A DNA stretch of 46,430 bases, taken from the NCBI GenBank assembly GCA_948788915.1, contig CAQFOZ010000016.1:1-46430 (forward strand). Direction: 5' to 3'. A program made the position numbers and the translations under genes. Positions within the stretch are counted from its first letter, which is position 1. Every line of letters starts with the position of its first letter. Shown here piece after piece: positions 31,326 to 40,034 of this stretch. Under the pieces are notes generated by a model. That model ran no database searches. It was not told the origin of the DNA and saw only the letters and a list, made by a program, of their open reading frames with translations. The stretch is from an uncultured Muribaculaceae bacterium. Its GTDB lineage: Bacteria > Bacteroidota > Bacteroidia > Bacteroidales > Muribaculaceae.

Positions 31326-33617
31326 TTAAAATACTATTTTCTGTGCCCCTTTTGAGGTCTGTTTGATCAGAATCTCACCTTTTTCAGGCTGGGCGATGCG
31401 TTGACCCTGGAGATTATAATAAACAGCTGTTTCTTCAGTGTCGATCACCATATCATTAACACTACTGTTCACTCCGTTTACAATCAAGAAGTCTTTCCAT
31501 TCGTAGGCTTTTTTGTAAGCTTCAGCTGATGGCACAACCAGATTGGCTTTGTTATAATTGTCGACTGTAAATGCCTTGTCTCCTTCCTTGATTACCGGTG
31601 GCACTGTGGCATTACAGGTTATGGTCTGTAGGTTCCAGCACTGAAGGAACGCGCAATTGCCCAAAGTCTCAAGTGTTGAAGGAAGCACAAGTGCAGTCAG
31701 GTTATAAAGCCAACCGAATGTGCGGTAGCCGATAGACTTTACACCTTCCGGAATTGTCAGCGTGCCGGTAAATCCAGAGCAGCCTACAAATGCCTGTTCT
31801 CCGATTTCTTTAACGTTCTCACCAATCTTTAATGATCCTTTGAAACCTTCGCACATTGCAAACGCCATATTTCCGATTGTGATTACATTCTTTGGAATTG
31901 TAAGTGGACCTGAGAATTTCTCACACATGCTAAAAGCATTATCACCGATTGTGACAAGTGATTCCGGAAGAGTCAGCCAGCCGAAGAATTTGGAGCATAA
32001 CTGGAAAGCACCTTCTCCAATGTTTACAACCCCTGTCCCTAAGTCAAGACCCCCGTTAAATCCTGAGCAATTGCTGAATGCACCTTTGCCTATCTCTGTA
32101 ACTGTTGACGGAATGGCAAGAGAACCGGTAAATGAGCTGCATCCGAAGAAAGCCTGGCTGTCGATTTTGGTAAGTCCTGCCGGCAGCTGAAGATTTCCGC
32201 TTAGTTTGCTACAGTTGAAAAATAGATTAGGCGCGAGAGAGGTCTGATTCTCAGGCAATGTCAGTTTGCCGTCAAGTCCTGAACATCCCATAAATGCGCT
32301 TTCCCCTAATGAGGTGATACTGTTTGGTAATGTCAGATCTCCTGTGAGGCCGGAACAACTCACGAATGCTTGTGCTCCGATTGTTGTCACAGAATTCCCA
32401 ATTGTAAATTTTCCGTTGAAACTGCTACATCCGTTGAATGCACCTTCTCCGATGATTACTACCGAGTTGGGGATAGTGAGATCGCCTGTGAGTTTGCTTG
32501 TGAAAAGGAATGCATTTTTAGATATAGTTTCTATAGAGTTTCCTAATGTAAGGGTGCCGTTAAGATTTATACATGCGCTGAATGCGCTCTCTCCAATATA
32601 TTTGACATTGTTGCCTATTATGAGGCCGCCGGTTAAGTTCTGGCAACCGTTGAATGCGTTGTCGCCGATACGAATCAGATTCTCGCCCAGTGTCAGTGTG
32701 CCGGTTATATTTCTCAGCCCTTTGAACGCACCGTCTTGAATCATGGTGACATCGTATTTTGTATTATCAATAGTTACTGTTGATGGAATAACAAGATTCT
32801 CTGCACCTTTATCCGGATCTATAAGACCGTTTACTGTCGCTGTCTTGGCAGATTTGTCAATTGTATAGTTTAGAATACCTTCGTCAACTACTGCGATTTT
32901 AGGGTTGGAAGTTAATTCAGCCTTTGTGTCTGTAAGTTTAAGGAACCAGTCTTTGTTTGGAGTTATAGTGAAGTCCGGGGTGACAGTGAATTCAACGTCC
33001 TTTTCTGTAGTGGTGAATGTCAGTGTATAAGCCTTGTTCCCGGATGGTAGGTTGAAGATAAAATACCCTGTCTTGTCGATATAATCGGAGCAACCATAGG
33101 GCTTTCCCGGAGCTGCTCCGTAAAGTTCGCTGCCGTCTTCTGATTTGGCATAGCATAGCAGGTTCTTTTTCTGCACTTTAAAATTCTGAATACCCGATGT
33201 CTCCACAAACATCATGTAATATACGTTATTTCCGCCTTCAATATACGGAGTCAGACCGTCGGCATTGGCTATCAGATAGTAATCCTTGTCCTCGAATGTT
33301 ATTTCATAATCATCTTTATTGTTGCTCCAGTAGTTGGAATACTGCACATTGGCAGTCTTGCCGATTGCAGTGTCGGGAAGTGAGAATTTGTCGAATGTGA
33401 TTCCGCCCTTCTGTATCTGTCCTTCAGATATTCCGTCGTAACCGAAATCAAACCATGTGCTATAGTCTCCAGGAACACCGAAACCGCATACATATACAAG
33501 CGGGCGGTCAAACTGGGTCTGGTTACTGATGTACAACGTAGGTGCTGCCGATGCGGAGTGGGTGCCAAATGCAATCATGGTCACCATCCCCGCGAGAATT
33601 GAGGATAATTGTTTCAT
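31326..33617 (-). CDS. BspA-like leucine-rich-repeat surface protein
   Basis: 763 residues with a signal peptide (about 1-24, ending ASA). An N-terminal region (about 25-240) has carbohydrate-binding-like sandwiches (QFDRPLVYVCGFG, YYLIANADGLTPYIEGG). Then come about 17 LRR_5 (BspA/TpLRR) repeats of about 23 residues, with patterns such as LTIPNSVVIIGEGAFNGCS. The C-terminal YYNLQGQRIAQPEKGEIL is the module seen on many cell-surface proteins of Prevotella-like and Muribaculaceae-like bacteria. Expected role: adhesion to host or microbial surfaces. The promoter (33642-33670) has an FNR/DNR-type palindrome at about -42, and a Crp/Fnr regulator gene lies immediately upstream. Confidence 0.88.
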   Translation of the reverse strand: MKQLSSILAGMVTMIAFGTHSASAAPTLYISNQTQFDRPLVYVCGFGVPGDYSTWFDFGYDGISEGQIQKGGITFDKFSLPDTAIGKTANVQYSNYWSNNKDDYEITFEDKDYYLIANADGLTPYIEGGNNVYYMMFVETSGIQNFKVQKKNLLCYAKSEDGSELYGAAPGKPYGCSDYIDKTGYFIFNLPSGNKAYTLTFTTTEKDVEFTVTPDFTITPNKDWFLKLTDTKAELTSNPKIAVVDEGILNYTIDKSAKTATVNGLIDPDKGAENLVIPSTVTIDNTKYDVTMIQDGAFKGLRNITGTLTLGENLIRIGDNAFNGCQNLTGGLIIGNNVKYIGESAFSACINLNGTLTLGNSIETISKNAFLFTSKLTGDLTIPNSVVIIGEGAFNGCSSFNGKFTIGNSVTTIGAQAFVSCSGLTGDLTLPNSITSLGESAFMGCSGLDGKLTLPENQTSLAPNLFFNCSKLSGNLQLPAGLTKIDSQAFFGCSSFTGSLAIPSTVTEIGKGAFSNCSGFNGGLDLGTGVVNIGEGAFQLCSKFFGWLTLPESLVTIGDNAFSMCEKFSGPLTIPKNVITIGNMAFAMCEGFKGSLKIGENVKEIGEQAFVGCSGFTGTLTIPEGVKSIGYRTFGWLYNLTALVLPSTLETLGNCAFLQCWNLQTITCNATVPPVIKEGDKAFTVDNYNKANLVVPSAEAYKKAYEWKDFLIVNGVNSSVNDMVIDTEETAVYYNLQGQRIAQPEKGEILIKQTSKGAQKIVF

Positions 33618-33641
33618 AGATTATTTCTTTTGATTCAATGG

Positions 33642-33670
33642 CAAAAATAGAAATTTGACAATAACCACAA
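33642..33670 (-). promoter_or_regulatory. Promoter of the BspA-like gene
   Basis: On the minus strand, TATTTTTG (33649-33642) is a full -7 box; TTG at 33670-33668 lies 18 bp upstream, slightly short of the 19-21 bp norm. Predicted start near 33636 leaves a leader of about 19 nt. Confidence 0.55.
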
Positions 33671-33686
33671 TTTGACATATGTCAAA
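33671..33686. promoter_or_regulatory. FNR/DNR-type operator TTTGACATATGTCAAA
   Basis: A perfect 16-bp palindrome containing TTGAC-N4-GTCAA, the Crp/Fnr-family (DNR/NNR-type) box. Its centre (33678.5) is about 42 bp upstream of the predicted BspA start, the usual class II activator position. A further half-site, AATTTGACA, lies at 33652-33660. The site is 36 bp from the end of the Crp/Fnr gene at 33723. Confidence 0.6.
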
Positions 33687-33722
33687 AAAATAAAAACTAC
33701 TTAAATTTATGTGCAGATTATT

Positions 33723-34298
33723 TTATTTCTTTACACATGCGCGTCTCACTCTTGAAAGAGTTTCCTGCGACATCTTCAGATACTGGGCAAGATATTTTAG
33801 TGGTATTCCGTTGAGCACTTCCTGTGGGCGTCCGTTCAGCAAGGCTTCATACCTTGACCGAGCGTCACCTGTGCCGATTATTACATATCTTTGTTCGAGC
33901 ACATATAGTTGCTCCATGAGAACTTTCACAAGCCAGTCTTGTAATTCTCGAAAATTGGCGATAAGCCGTTTCATATCCACATACGGAATTTCAAATGCCT
34001 TGACATCTGTAACTGCCTCAATCGAGAACAGTGCAGCTCTCCCTGTATGCCACGCTGTTATTGAGGTGAGAACATCTCCTTCTGTGGCAAACCACCGGGT
34101 GTCTTCTGTCCCATCTTTGTTGTGCATTCCTCGGCATAGACCGGAGGCAATGAAATATACATGGTTGCATTTCAAATCTTGTGTGACGAGTCTTTCACGT
34201 TTTGTAAAATTTCTTGTTACCGCGTATTTTTCAATTTCGCGTACAACCTTCTCCGGAATATTATGTACTTGTCTGAATATGTCATGAAGAGTCATCAT
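33723..34298 (-). CDS. Crp/Fnr family transcriptional regulator
   Basis: 191 residues; a second ATG follows the first directly. The N-terminal cyclic-nucleotide-binding-like beta-roll (about 20-120) has the LVTQDLKCNHVYFIASGLCRG and EGDVLTS pattern. The C-terminal helix-turn-helix (about 150-190) has IPLKYLAQYLKMSQETLSRVRR, with the recognition helix in SQETLSRVR. No Cys cluster of an oxygen-sensing FNR and no evident haem ligand is present, so the signal is unknown. The downstream same-strand BspA-like gene carries a Crp/Fnr-type operator, which suggests direct control of that surface protein. Confidence 0.85.
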   Translation of the reverse strand: MMTLHDIFRQVHNIPEKVVREIEKYAVTRNFTKRERLVTQDLKCNHVYFIASGLCRGMHNKDGTEDTRWFATEGDVLTSITAWHTGRAALFSIEAVTDVKAFEIPYVDMKRLIANFRELQDWLVKVLMEQLYVLEQRYVIIGTGDARSRYEALLNGRPQEVLNGIPLKYLAQYLKMSQETLSRVRRACVKK

Positions 34299-34395
34299 CT
34301 GATATAGCGTAGCCGGATTATATTGTGAAGATTGTATATAATAATAGGAATTAGTTAAACCGTAGACAATTAACTAATCCCTATTATATGTTTTG

Positions 34396-34466
34396 TTGTC
34401 TTACCAGGATTCGAACCTGGACAGGCAGAACCAAAAACTGCAGTGCTACCATTACACCATAAGACA
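34396..34466 (-). tRNA. tRNA-Gln (anticodon TTG)
   Basis: On the minus strand the acceptor arms TGTCTTA (34466-34460) and TAAGACA (34403-34397) pair perfectly, followed by discriminator A. A D-arm GGTGTAATGGTAGCAC, an anticodon loop with TTTTGGT (anticodon TTG, reads CAA) and a T-arm CCAGGTTCGAATCCTGG are clear. CCA is not encoded. It stands alone between the Crp/Fnr gene and the efflux operon. Confidence 0.93.
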
Positions 34467-34589
34467 ATCCTAATGAACTTCAGATTCTCAATCTTTCAGT
34501 TTTACATTATTGTAAGCCTGAAGCAAAATCTGGAAGCTATTGCAAAATTAATCTTTTTTTCTTTTCCATGCAAATAATAAAACAGTTTC

Positions 34590-35765
34590 TTATAGATTGC
34601 ACGCTCTGAATCGTGCCAATTCAAGCTGGTAATCGCGTTCGCATTCAAGTTTCTTCTGTTTCATTTCTAAAATAGGTTTCAGCTGATTTATATAATCTGT
34701 AACCGATATCTCTCCGAGGTTCAGCATCTTTTGTAGTTTGTCAGCGATGTCGCATTCGTCGCTTAGTCTGGTAATCTCTTCGGAAGTTTTCTTCAGTTGC
34801 AATGCCTTTGAATAAATATTTCGTTGGCTGATTATAAACTCCTCGCGAAGAGCTTCGTGCTCAAGTTCTGCCGCCAGTTTTGCCGCTTTTGCCGCTTTCA
34901 TTTTTCCACGGTTTTGCCATAACGGTATCTCAAGTCCAATACTTCCTCCATAAAAACTATCCTCCCGGCCAGTCATTTCACTTCTGTAACCTATTGAGAA
35001 ATTGGGTAGTTGCTCCCTTTTCTGTATCGTTATCTCCTGTTGTGCCACGCGAGCATCTGCATTGGCGGCATCTATCTCCGGATTTGATGCCGTACGGCTC
35101 CATGCATCAAAGTCGGCCGGCAACTCATATTCCATATATTTCGCATCTGTCCAGTTTACTGTGCCATTGGCTATGCGCTCAAGCTGTGACATGGAGTTGG
35201 CTAATTCTATGCCGTTAAGTTTATATGCATTCTCTGTCAGTCGATATTCCATCTTTGCGGCATTGAGCTCCACGATATTTACTGCACCGTTTGCATACAT
35301 CGATTCTACTGCCTCAAACACTTTTTTGTCTTGTGACAGCTGGAGATTAAGCATCTCTTTCATTTTTCTCAGGTAAACAATCTCTGTCATAAGCTGGTCT
35401 GTCTCTGACTCAACATTACTTCTAACAATGGAAATATTCTCTTTTGCTCTGCTGTCTTTGGCTGCGGCAAGTCCCTTTTTTGCACCGGACAGTGTGGTGA
35501 AATCAAATTCCTGAGTTACGTCGAGAGTCTTTTTATCAACACCGTAACGGTTTCCCTGATATGAATACTCTACTTCCGGATTCGGCAGATTCATTCCTGT
35601 GCGGTTTTCGAGCATCTGCGCTTCTGTGCGAGAGCTTTCCACTTTCAGTCTCAGATTACCTTCAAGCACTCTGTTCAGTGCCTGATTGTAATCTAAACTT
35701 TGGGCATACATGCCGGTGCATGCCAAGGCCAAGACTAATGAAACTATTATCTTATTTATTTTCAT
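34590..35765 (-). CDS. TolC/CusC-type outer-membrane efflux protein
   Basis: 391 residues with a signal peptide (about 1-21, ending MYAQ). The body is the two-fold helical hairpin repeat of outer-membrane efflux factors: long coiled-coil helices around residues 60-150 and 270-340, with strand segments NPEVEYSYQGNR and LPNFSIGYRSEM. It is the outer-membrane duct for the RND pump. It overlaps the end of the RND gene by 14 bp, so the two are translationally coupled. The protein is somewhat short for the family but complete. Confidence 0.85.
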   Translation of the reverse strand: MKINKIIVSLVLALACTGMYAQSLDYNQALNRVLEGNLRLKVESSRTEAQMLENRTGMNLPNPEVEYSYQGNRYGVDKKTLDVTQEFDFTTLSGAKKGLAAAKDSRAKENISIVRSNVESETDQLMTEIVYLRKMKEMLNLQLSQDKKVFEAVESMYANGAVNIVELNAAKMEYRLTENAYKLNGIELANSMSQLERIANGTVNWTDAKYMEYELPADFDAWSRTASNPEIDAANADARVAQQEITIQKREQLPNFSIGYRSEMTGREDSFYGGSIGLEIPLWQNRGKMKAAKAAKLAAELEHEALREEFIISQRNIYSKALQLKKTSEEITRLSDECDIADKLQKMLNLGEISVTDYINQLKPILEMKQKKLECERDYQLELARFRACNL

Positions 35766-38700
35766 TTCGTGATAATTTATATACTGCAGGAATCACAAAT
35801 CCATTGAGAAGGGTAGAGGTGATAAGTCCTCCCAGGATCACTTTGGCCATGGGACTTTGTATCTCATTACCCGGTGTCGCCCCACCCGCTGCAAGCGGAA
35901 TCAGTGCCAACGCGGAGGTCAGAGCTGTCATGACAATTGGATTCAGCCTGTCGAGCGAACCTTCTGTTATGGCTTTCCCGATTGGCACACCAAGCTTAGA
36001 CAATTCATTGTAGCGATCCACAAGAAGCATCCCGTTTCTGGTGGCGATACCGAAAAGGGAGATGAAACCGATGATTGCCGGGATGCTGACCACCTGGTCT
36101 GACAAAGCTATAGCCACGACACCGCCTATCAGGGCGAGAGGGAGGTTAATCAGCACGATAAACGATTGTCTTGCATTGTGGAACTGATTGTAAAGCAACA
36201 TGAAGATAGCGATTATTGAGAAAATGGATGTCAGGATGAGTGTACGCGTTGCAGATTCCGCACTCTCAAACTGTCCGCCATATTCTATCCGGTAACCATC
36301 GGGCAATTTGACTTTGTCTTTTATTTTCTCCCTGATGTCGTTGACGGCCGAGCCAACATCGCGTCCCTCTACGTTCAGACCGACAACCGTGAGCCGTTGC
36401 AGGTTCTCTCTGTTTACTTCATTCGGTCCTTCCGATACGGTTATCTCGGCGATGTTTCCTAACGGAGTCTGTGTGCCGTCAGGCAGTGATACGGGAAGTT
36501 TGCCAAGATCGTCAATAGATGATGTAAGTGCCGGGTCAACTTTTACCACAATATTGTAGACCATATTGCCCTCGAATACTTCGGAAACAGCGATTCCTCC
36601 TGAAAGAGAGCGTATGATATCGGCAAATTCCTTAATGGAAAGTCCGTAATGTGCGAGAACCTCTCTTTTAGGTTCTATTTTTAATTGCGGACGTACAACT
36701 CTCTGTTCGACGGTTATATCCTCTACTCCTTCTATTCCGGAGATTTCGCGTTTGATATCCTTTGCGATCGAGTGTAAGCGGGAAATATCGGTCCCGAATA
36801 CTTTGATTGCTACGTTGGCCTCTGTGCCCGAAAGCATTGCATCTATACGATGGGATATAGGTTGTCCGACTTCAATATTGGCACCCTGAACGGCCTGCAG
36901 TTTCTGACGGATCTCCTGAATGACTTCCTGTTTGCTCCTGTCTGTCAGTTTGAAAGGAGCTTCTATTTCCGACACATTCACACCGAGAGCGTGTTCGTCA
37001 AGTTCCGCGCGACCGGTTTTTCGTGCCACATGGTCAATCTCCGGCACAGAAAGAAGAATCTTCTCCACTTCGCGGCCGATTTTGTCTGATTCATCAAGAG
37101 AAATACCGGGGTATGCGCTGACATTTATAGTAAAAGAACCCTCATTGAAAGGGGGCAGGAAACTTTGCCCGAAAGTAAAGAACAGACAGCAGGCCGCTAT
37201 GAATACAGCCACACTTCCCCATATGACACCTTTTGTGTGTTGCAATGTCCAGTTGAGCGCAACGGAATACACCCTCTTCATCCAAGCTACAATTTTAGGC
37301 TCTTTGTCAGGAAGTCCCTCGGAAGGAAGCAACCAGCTGCAAAGCACCGGGGTGAATGTGAGTGCTACAAGGGTGGATGCCACAAGCGAAATAATGAAGG
37401 CTATGCCTAACGGAACAAGCATTCTTCCCTCCATGCCACTGAGAAAGAAGAGCGGCACGAAACTTACAATTATGATGAGGGTAGAGTTTAATATGGGCAT
37501 TCTGACCTCGCGTGAGGCCTCAAAGATTATATCGAGTTTCTTACGTTGCTTTTCTTTCGGAAGTGCGGCGTTGTGTCTCAGTCGCTTGTAGACATTTTCT
37601 ACATCCACGATGGCATCATCGACAAGTGAACCAATGGCAATGGCTATACCTCCGATACTCATGGTATTTATGGATAATCCCATGATGTTGAGCGTGATCA
37701 GGGTGATCAGCAGAGCCAGAGGTATGGTGACAATGGAGATGAACGTAGTGCGTGGATTCATCAGGAAGATGAACAGTATTATGCATACAAACACCGCGCC
37801 TTCTATCAGGCTTTTCTTGATATTGCTTATCGAGCTGTCAATAAAGCTTTTCTGGCGATATAGATCGCTACGCATCTTTACAGAGGAGGGTAGTGTAGGC
37901 TTTATTTCTTCCAGCGCTTTGTCGATATTTTCCGTCAGGGAGATAGTTCCGATTTCCGGTTGTTTGGTCACTGTAAGCAGCACTGCTTCCTGCCCGGATA
38001 CTGATGCCACGCCGGTGGCAGGGCTTCGCGGAGCCTCGCGTACTTCTGCAATATTCTCCAGTATCACTGCCGGACCGTCGGATGTGCCTTTGACAACAGT
38101 TTTCCCAAGCACTTCTGTTGAGGTGGTCGTAATCAGTCCCCGCAGAATATATTCATTCCCGTAGTCGTAGATTGATCCTCCGGACGCATTCATGTTGACC
38201 TCTTCCAATGCGTTTACAACATCCTGTAGCCCTACGTTCAGGCGGCGCATTTTTGTAGGATTAAGAAGTACTTGATACTCCTTTTCACCCCCACCTATAA
38301 CTGCCACCTGAGCCACTCCCTTTATCGAGGCCAGGCGTGGAGCTATCCGGGAATCGGCTATTTCGCGAAGTCTCATCCCGCTGAGACTGTCGGATGTGAG
38401 TCCGACAAACATCACCTCTCCGAGCACAGATGTGGGCGGTCCCATTACAGGGCGCTCCGCACCTTGTGGAAGTTCTATACCGGCAAGGCGTTCCGATACA
38501 TTTTGTCTGGCACGGTATACATCCGTCTCCCAGTCGAATTCTACCCACACTATAGAGAATCCGGCCTGGCTGCTGCTACGTATCCGCCTCATTCCCGACA
38601 CTCCGTTCAAAGCGGTTTCGAGAGGGAAAGAGATGCGTTGTTCCACTTCTTCGGCTGCCATGCCGGGAGCTTCAGTCATGATCGCAACCGTCGGAGCGTT

Positions 38701-38826
38701 AAGATCCGGGAATACGTCTACCTCCATGCGGGAAATTATCCAGCATCCGGCAATAACTGTCACGAGAGCGAGAGCCCCGATCAGCAGACGGTTTTTTAAT
38801 GAAAAAGATATAATCTTATTAAGCAT
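35752..38826 (-). CDS. CusA/CzcA-type heavy-metal efflux RND transporter
   Basis: 1024 residues, normal length for the heavy-metal RND family. Twelve membrane segments and two large periplasmic loops are visible; the first helix is followed by the porter domain (PGMAAEEVEQRISFPLE). The TM4 segment IGSLVDDAIVDVENVYKRL carries the acidic residues of the proton relay (Asp-Asp and Glu), as in CzcA-like pumps. It drives proton-coupled export of divalent or monovalent metal ions from periplasm or cytoplasm. The metal is not predictable; the His-rich adaptor in the operon suggests Zn, Co, Ni or Cu. It lies 14 bp downstream of the adaptor gene. Confidence 0.9.
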   Translation of the reverse strand: MLNKIISFSLKNRLLIGALALVTVIAGCWIISRMEVDVFPDLNAPTVAIMTEAPGMAAEEVEQRISFPLETALNGVSGMRRIRSSSQAGFSIVWVEFDWETDVYRARQNVSERLAGIELPQGAERPVMGPPTSVLGEVMFVGLTSDSLSGMRLREIADSRIAPRLASIKGVAQVAVIGGGEKEYQVLLNPTKMRRLNVGLQDVVNALEEVNMNASGGSIYDYGNEYILRGLITTTSTEVLGKTVVKGTSDGPAVILENIAEVREAPRSPATGVASVSGQEAVLLTVTKQPEIGTISLTENIDKALEEIKPTLPSSVKMRSDLYRQKSFIDSSISNIKKSLIEGAVFVCIILFIFLMNPRTTFISIVTIPLALLITLITLNIMGLSINTMSIGGIAIAIGSLVDDAIVDVENVYKRLRHNAALPKEKQRKKLDIIFEASREVRMPILNSTLIIIVSFVPLFFLSGMEGRMLVPLGIAFIISLVASTLVALTFTPVLCSWLLPSEGLPDKEPKIVAWMKRVYSVALNWTLQHTKGVIWGSVAVFIAACCLFFTFGQSFLPPFNEGSFTINVSAYPGISLDESDKIGREVEKILLSVPEIDHVARKTGRAELDEHALGVNVSEIEAPFKLTDRSKQEVIQEIRQKLQAVQGANIEVGQPISHRIDAMLSGTEANVAIKVFGTDISRLHSIAKDIKREISGIEGVEDITVEQRVVRPQLKIEPKREVLAHYGLSIKEFADIIRSLSGGIAVSEVFEGNMVYNIVVKVDPALTSSIDDLGKLPVSLPDGTQTPLGNIAEITVSEGPNEVNRENLQRLTVVGLNVEGRDVGSAVNDIREKIKDKVKLPDGYRIEYGGQFESAESATRTLILTSIFSIIAIFMLLYNQFHNARQSFIVLINLPLALIGGVVAIALSDQVVSIPAIIGFISLFGIATRNGMLLVDRYNELSKLGVPIGKAITEGSLDRLNPIVMTALTSALALIPLAAGGATPGNEIQSPMAKVILGGLITSTLLNGFVIPAVYKLSRNENK

Positions 38827-38840
38827 TGTAGAAGTGAATC

Positions 38841-40034
38841 TTAATGATGATGGCTGTGTGCCGGAATACTGCTTGCCATGCCTGCCAGTTTAAGACGTAG
38901 GGCACCGGCGGTTACCACTTTCTCTCCTTCCGGAAGACCCGACAGAATCTCGATACGGCTACCGTCTGTTGTTCCGGTTGTGACTTCATGTTTATGGAAT
39001 ATCCCTTTTTCCTCTTCAACAAATACAAATTTAAGACCTCCGTCTTCAATGATTGCCGTACGTGGCACGGTCAGCACACCGTTCCGCGTATTGCCGGTGA
39101 GCCACACTTCTACAACGTTTCCGCTTCCGAGACCCCCCGGATTGTTGAATTCAAGATATACCGGGATGAAGTGGCTTTGTGCGTTTGTTGCGGTATTTGT
39201 GCTAAGCACCTTTACCTCTGAAGCTTCCAATGGTATTTTGTCACCGGATGCGGAACCGATCACGGCACCTCTGATACTTGGGATGAAGTCGCGGTCATGT
39301 TCACTTAGTTCGGCTTTCAGCAGTAATCTGCGGTCCGTGGCGACAGTGGCCAGTGGGTCACCCATGTTCACAAAACTACCTGGTGCGACATTGACGCTGA
39401 TAAGAGCGCCTGATATAGGAGACGATACGGATATGCCATTACGGTTGCGGGCCGCAACGCTCGAAGCGTTTCTTTGTGCACGTTCATAATCCGCTTTAAT
39501 CTGGTTGTATTCTTTTTGTGAAATCAGATTGTCCTTTATCAGTTCTTCGGCACGCTTAAACTCTTTTGCCATCAAATCGCGTTCGATAACAGCTGTCGCT
39601 GCCGCGTCTCCCTGCTCTGTGTTTTCGGAGGATATGCGGAACAAACCATGTCCGGCTTTGACCAGTGCTCCGTTTACAACTCCGGAACCGAATGTGACAA
39701 TTCCGCTTGCCGGGGCAGCGATTATTCGCTCGGTGCCTCTGGAATTTTCAATGACTGCGGCACATTTAAGCACTTCGTGAAAATCACCGCGGGTGGCAGT
39801 CTCAAACTCAAGACCCGCAGACTCCAGTGCCTCATGATTAAGGACTACTTCATCACCATGTTGTTCCCCTTTCTCTTCATTACCATGGTCGCGCTCATCA
39901 TGACCGGTGTGCTCATGTTCCTCATGCTGATGCTCTTCTCCGTGATCTTCATGGGAATGTCCGCACCCTGACACAGTCCAGACTGTAGCCAGGGATGCGA
40001 AGAGAATAGAAACAAGTTTTAAATTTTTCTTCAT
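38841..40034 (-). CDS. CusB/CzcB-type efflux adaptor lipoprotein, His-rich
   Basis: 397 residues. A lipobox-like VSGC at about residues 21-24 is followed by a 40-residue His/Glu/Asp-rich stretch (HSHEDHGEEHQHEEHEH), and the C-terminus ends HSHHH. Between them are the membrane-fusion-protein parts: barrel-sandwich (ASGIVTFGSGVVNGALVKAG), alpha-hairpin (RAEELIKDNLISQKEYNQIKAD), lipoyl half (SPISGALISVNVAPGSFVNMG) and beta-barrel/proximal domains (EVWLTGNTRNGVLTVP). The His tracts probably bind metal in the periplasm before pumping. The ATG overlaps the stop of the upstream GH78 gene (ATGA, 40034-40031), so translation is coupled. Confidence 0.88.
   Translation of the reverse strand: MKKNLKLVSILFASLATVWTVSGCGHSHEDHGEEHQHEEHEHTGHDERDHGNEEKGEQHGDEVVLNHEALESAGLEFETATRGDFHEVLKCAAVIENSRGTERIIAAPASGIVTFGSGVVNGALVKAGHGLFRISSENTEQGDAAATAVIERDLMAKEFKRAEELIKDNLISQKEYNQIKADYERAQRNASSVAARNRNGISVSSPISGALISVNVAPGSFVNMGDPLATVATDRRLLLKAELSEHDRDFIPSIRGAVIGSASGDKIPLEASEVKVLSTNTATNAQSHFIPVYLEFNNPGGLGSGNVVEVWLTGNTRNGVLTVPRTAIIEDGGLKFVFVEEEKGIFHKHEVTTGTTDGSRIEILSGLPEGEKVVTAGALRLKLAGMASSIPAHSHHH

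Noticed and set aside
31145..31366. Plus-strand 73-residue open frame in the palindrome-rich spacer
   Set aside because: It runs through the bidirectional terminator and into the end of the BspA-like gene on the other strand, with no homology or start signal.
36920..37591. A 223-residue plus-strand open frame inside the RND pump gene
   Set aside because: Antisense to a gene with clear family motifs; Ser/Arg-rich composition typical of a reverse-frame reading.
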